Assembly: GCA_019118245.1 (NCBI GenBank)
Contig: DWZJ01000050.1
Span: forward strand, 1 to 41,950
DNA length: 41,950 nt
DNA from: Candidatus Oscillibacter excrementigallinarum
GTDB taxonomy: Bacteria > Bacillota > Clostridia > Oscillospirales > Oscillospiraceae
Direction: 5' to 3'
Shown here: positions 39,803 to 41,950 of the stretch, piece by piece
How the letters are laid out: each line of letters starts with the position of its first letter
Numbering within the stretch: the stretch's first letter is position 1
The notes under the pieces: model-generated
Seen by the model: the letters and a program-made list of their open reading frames with translations, nothing else
What the model was told of the DNA's origin: nothing
Database searches by the model: none
Made by a program: the position numbers and the translations under genes

Positions 39803-40571
39803 ACTTATTCTTCTGGTAGATGGCCCACAACCCGTCCATCAGCAGGTACTTGTCGTAGACGATGTGGTTCCGGCAGTATTTCACGATCACCGGGGCGTTG
39901 CCGCCGGTGGCCACCACGCTGAGGGTCTGGCCCGGGAACTGCTCCCGGATGCGGTCGATGACGCCGTCCAGCATCCCGGCGGTGCCGTAGACGATGCCGG
40001 AGCGCATGCAGTCCTCGGTGGTCTTGCCGATCAGCACCTTGGGGTGCTGGAGGGAGATGGCCGGCAGCTGGGCCGCCCGGCGGCTCAGGGCCTCCAGGGA
40101 CACGTTGACACCGGGGAGCAGCATCCCGCCCTCGTAGTTCCGCCCGGCGGAGATGACGCCGATGGTGGTGGCGGTGCCCATGTCGATGGTGACGATGGGA
40201 GGCTCGAACTTCTCCAGCGCCGCCACCGCGTCCGCCACGATGTCCGCCCCCACCTGGGACTGGACCGCCAGCCGGATGTTCAGCCCCGTCCGCACGCCGG
40301 GGCCCACCACCATGGGGGGCTTGCCCAGCAGCCGGGTCAGGGCCTTCTCCATCATAAAGTTCAGGGGCGGCACCACGCTGCACAGGATGGCCCCCGTTAC
40401 GTCCGTGTACCGGAAGTGGTACAGGGCAAACAGATTCATCAGGTCGATGCTGATCTGGTCCGCGGTCTTGCGGCTGTCCGTGTCCAGGGACGCCAGGAAG
40501 CGAAGCTGCTTGTCCTTGTCAAACAGCCCCACGGAGGTGGTGGAATTTCCTACATCGATGGCCAGCAGCAT
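39801..40571 (-). CDS. coaX: Pantothenate kinase, type III
   Basis: Phosphorylates pantothenate, the first step of coenzyme A synthesis; type III enzymes are not inhibited by CoA and need a monovalent cation. The 256-residue protein has the phosphate-binding start LLAIDVGNSTTSVGLF, then CSVVPPLN. The catalytic block is VGADIVADAVAALE, followed by TIDMGTATTIGVISAGRNYE with GGMLLPGVNVSLEALS. The C-terminal VVATGGNAPV is the adenosine motif. Length is normal. The ATG at 40571 has AAAAGGAGAG upstream. The stop codon overlaps the end of the repeat element at 39629-39802. Confidence 0.96.
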   Translation of the reverse strand: MLLAIDVGNSTTSVGLFDKDKQLRFLASLDTDSRKTADQISIDLMNLFALYHFRYTDVTGAILCSVVPPLNFMMEKALTRLLGKPPMVVGPGVRTGLNIRLAVQSQVGADIVADAVAALEKFEPPIVTIDMGTATTIGVISAGRNYEGGMLLPGVNVSLEALSRRAAQLPAISLQHPKVLIGKTTEDCMRSGIVYGTAGMLDGVIDRIREQFPGQTLSVVATGGNAPVIVKYCRNHIVYDKYLLMDGLWAIYQKNK

Positions 40572-40665
40572 AGGGCGCTCTCTCCTTTTCTATCCATCTC
40601 TTTCTGATATTCTATGGTATCACGCCCCGCCGCCGGATGCAAGGGTCGAAAAAATGGGAAAGGGC

Positions 40666-40694
40666 TTGCAATCGTACGTTTGTTCTGCTATGCT
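40666..40694 (+). promoter_or_regulatory. Sigma-A promoter of ogt
   Basis: TTGCAA (40666-40671), 17 bases, TATGCT (40689-40694), with TG one base before the -10. It lies 28 bases before the ATG. Confidence 0.73.
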
Positions 40695-40722
40695 GGGGAC
40701 AGATCAAAAAGGAGGCGATCTG

Positions 40723-41250
40723 ATGCGCTTTGTGACCACGCTTCCCTCCCCGTTGGGACGGCTGACCCTGGCCTCGGACGGCGAGGCCATCACCGGCCTC
40801 TGGCTGGAGGGTCAGAAATACTTTGGCACCGGTCTGTCAGATACTGTACAGGAAAAAGACTTGTCAATTTTTGCAGCGGCTGGTGCCTGGCTGAAGGCGT
40901 ATTTCTCCAGGGCCCCCCTTCCCCCGCTGCCGCCGCTCTCCCCCCAGGGCAGCCCCTTCCGCCAGGCGGTGTGGCAGCTGCTGCGGGAGATCCCCTACGG
41001 CGCCGTCACCACCTACGGCGCCCTGACCCGGGCGATGCGGGAGCAGGGCGTTCCCGCATCGCCCCAGGCGGTGGGCGGAGCCGTAGGACACAATCCCATC
41101 TCCATCCTGATCCCCTGCCACCGCTGTGTGGGCAGCGACGGCAGCCTGACTGGCTACGCCGGCGGCGTGGAGAAGAAGAAGTTCCTGCTGGAGCTGGAAG
41201 GCGCAGACCTGGCGGGGCTGTATGTCCCCACGCGGGGGACGGCGCTGTAA
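40723..41250 (+). CDS. ogt: Methylated-DNA--protein-cysteine methyltransferase
   Basis: Suicide repair protein that moves methyl groups from O6-methylguanine (and O4-methylthymine) to its own cysteine. The 175-residue protein has an N-terminal domain (TTLPSPLGRLTLASDGEAIT). The C-terminal DNA-binding domain has SPFRQAVWQLLREIPYGAVT and the active site ILIPCHRCVG at 129-138 with Cys132 as acceptor; the usual sequence is PCHRVVG, so V to C at 135 is a small change. GYAGGVEKKKFLLELE closes the domain. There is no Ada domain. The ATG at 40723 has AAAAAGGAGGCG upstream. Confidence 0.95.
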   Translation: MRFVTTLPSPLGRLTLASDGEAITGLWLEGQKYFGTGLSDTVQEKDLSIFAAAGAWLKAYFSRAPLPPLPPLSPQGSPFRQAVWQLLREIPYGAVTTYGALTRAMREQGVPASPQAVGGAVGHNPISILIPCHRCVGSDGSLTGYAGGVEKKKFLLELEGADLAGLYVPTRGTAL

Positions 41251-41950
41251 GGGGATGCCGCCAGGCGGCATCTGGGGCAGGCCGCCGGACGGCGGCCACG
41301 GGGGTGTCTGCTCCCGCAGGGGGCTTGTCCAGCGGGGATGCACCCCCCATTGTCGTCGTCGCAAAGTCCGCTAAGCTCCGTTTCCGCCTGCGGCGAAAAC
41401 TGCGCCCGCTCCCTTGCGCCTCCTCTCCCCACCACGCGGAGCGCGGCGGGGGCCCCTTTTCGGTCTTGCCCGAAAAGAAAACGGGCCGTGCACGGTCCAA
41501 AAGAAAAAGGCGCTAAGCGCGCTCCGGTACAGTGGCCCTCCGCGCGATGGGGGTCGGCGTATCGGTGCCTGCTCCGATTTCGCCTGGCCTTCGGGCACGC
41601 TAGGGTCTTCTGCGAGGTCGATACTGCCGTCCCGTGGCGGATGGTGCGGAGGTCAACGGGTTGCAAGAACGCATTTGACCAGCTTCTCTTTCCGCGCGTT
41701 CCGCTTCGCTACGCGCTTCCTGGGTGGTCGTAGGGGCCGATGCCCTCATCGGCCCGTTGCAGAAGCCCTATCAACCACCGGGCCAGCGGCAGCGAAAAGA
41801 TGAGCAGGATGTATCCCAGACTTCCCCGGGCTGGAGGTTTCCCCAAGGGCGGCGCGTTTCCGTCCCTGACTGCCGCAAGGGACAGCCAACCATCCCCCGC
41901 CGGCGGCAGGAGGTCTGCGCCTGCGCAGACCGACCCGCCGAACATTTTTT
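41251..41950. other. 700-base stretch without a convincing gene, rich in hairpins
   Basis: No frame here has a ribosome binding site plus a sensible protein. Hairpins seen: GATGCCGCC-A-GGCGGCATC (41254-41272); GGCCGCCG-GA-CGGCGGCC (41280-41297); TTTTCGG-TCTTGC-CCGAAAA (41457-41476); CCGTGCACGG (41486-41495); GCGC-TAA-GCGC (41510-41520); GCGCGT...ACGCGC near 41695-41716; and GGTCTGCGC-CT-GCGCAGACC (41912-41931). AAAAGAAAA occurs twice (41473-41481 and 41500-41508). The first two hairpins may end ogt although they lack T-runs. The remainder could be a long intergenic repeat or a structured RNA. Confidence 0.5.
41730..41756 (+). repeat. GTAGGGGC hairpin repeat, fourth copy
   Basis: GTAGGGGCCGATG, loop CCCT, CATCGGCCCG: stem GGGCCGATG/CATCGGCCC (9 bp) behind the constant GTAG. 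It has the same design as the copies at 35197-35325 but a different stem sequence. Confidence 0.78.

Noticed and set aside
41709..41945. 78-codon minus-strand frame at the right edge
   Set aside because: No ribosome binding site is visible, part of it translates the GTAGGGGC repeat (RADEGIGPYD), and the protein shows no family feature. It could be the end of a gene from outside the window, but nothing supports that.

Overview
The window is a dense, GC-rich stretch of chromosome from an endospore-forming member of the Clostridia. The complete spoIIIAA-AH operon, the hprK-murB-rapZ-yvcK-whiA block, DUF4364 and DUF6485 proteins, a pyrophosphate-type phosphofructokinase and heavy use of GGAGG ribosome binding sites together suggest the Oscillospiraceae (Flavonifractor / Lawsonibacter-like). 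The family assignment is inference from gene content and base composition; no 16S gene is present. I saw no rRNA, tRNA or CRISPR array.

Layout. 1-2765 (minus): ispA (cut by the window edge), xseB, xseA, nusB and an Asp23 protein, behind a sigma-A type promoter with a palindromic spacer. 2769-7464 (minus): the eight-gene spoIIIA operon behind a very good sigma-E promoter. 7513-9574 (plus): a small Cro/CI-type regulator followed by four tandem paralogous membrane proteins with a shared DERN motif, closed by a strong terminator. This is the least explained and most system-like locus here. 9584-11426: a cysteine-rich clostridial protein (minus), then a DUF4364 protein and a small membrane protein (plus). 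11431-22655 (minus): a long operon hprK, ROK glucokinase, murB, rapZ, yvcK, whiA, a C_GCAxxG_C_C protein, two zinc-ribbon membrane paralogues, dnaE and a lipoprotein. It links carbon-source sensing, cell-wall precursor synthesis and chromosome replication. 22839-26530 (plus): rpmB, a GNAT acetyltransferase, gltX (with a duplicated 3' end around a palindromic insertion) and asnA. 26567-27709 (minus): a lipoprotein and a VOC protein, each with its own promoter. 27812-30324 (plus): feoA, feoB and the small FeoB-associated cysteine-rich protein behind a dyad that may be a metal-dependent operator. 30361-34554 (minus): trpS, a TagO/WecA-type transferase, wecB and a membrane-anchored protein. 34599-35635 (plus): an unrecognised gene of lower GC, a cluster of palindromic repeats and a DUF6485 gene. 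35653-38131: fba and pfp, transcribed divergently from back-to-back promoters, forming a glycolytic pair. 38176-39624 (plus): an S-layer-anchored polysaccharide deacetylase. 39801-41250: coaX (minus) and ogt (plus). 41251-41950: no convincing gene, but many hairpins and one copy of the GTAGGGGC repeat.

Two themes run through the non-coding DNA. First, most mapped promoters are TTGNNN-N16-18-TANNNT, often with a TGn extended -10. Second, several families of short palindromic repeats fill the intergenic spaces, including one with a constant GTAGGGGC head and variable but fully compensated stems.
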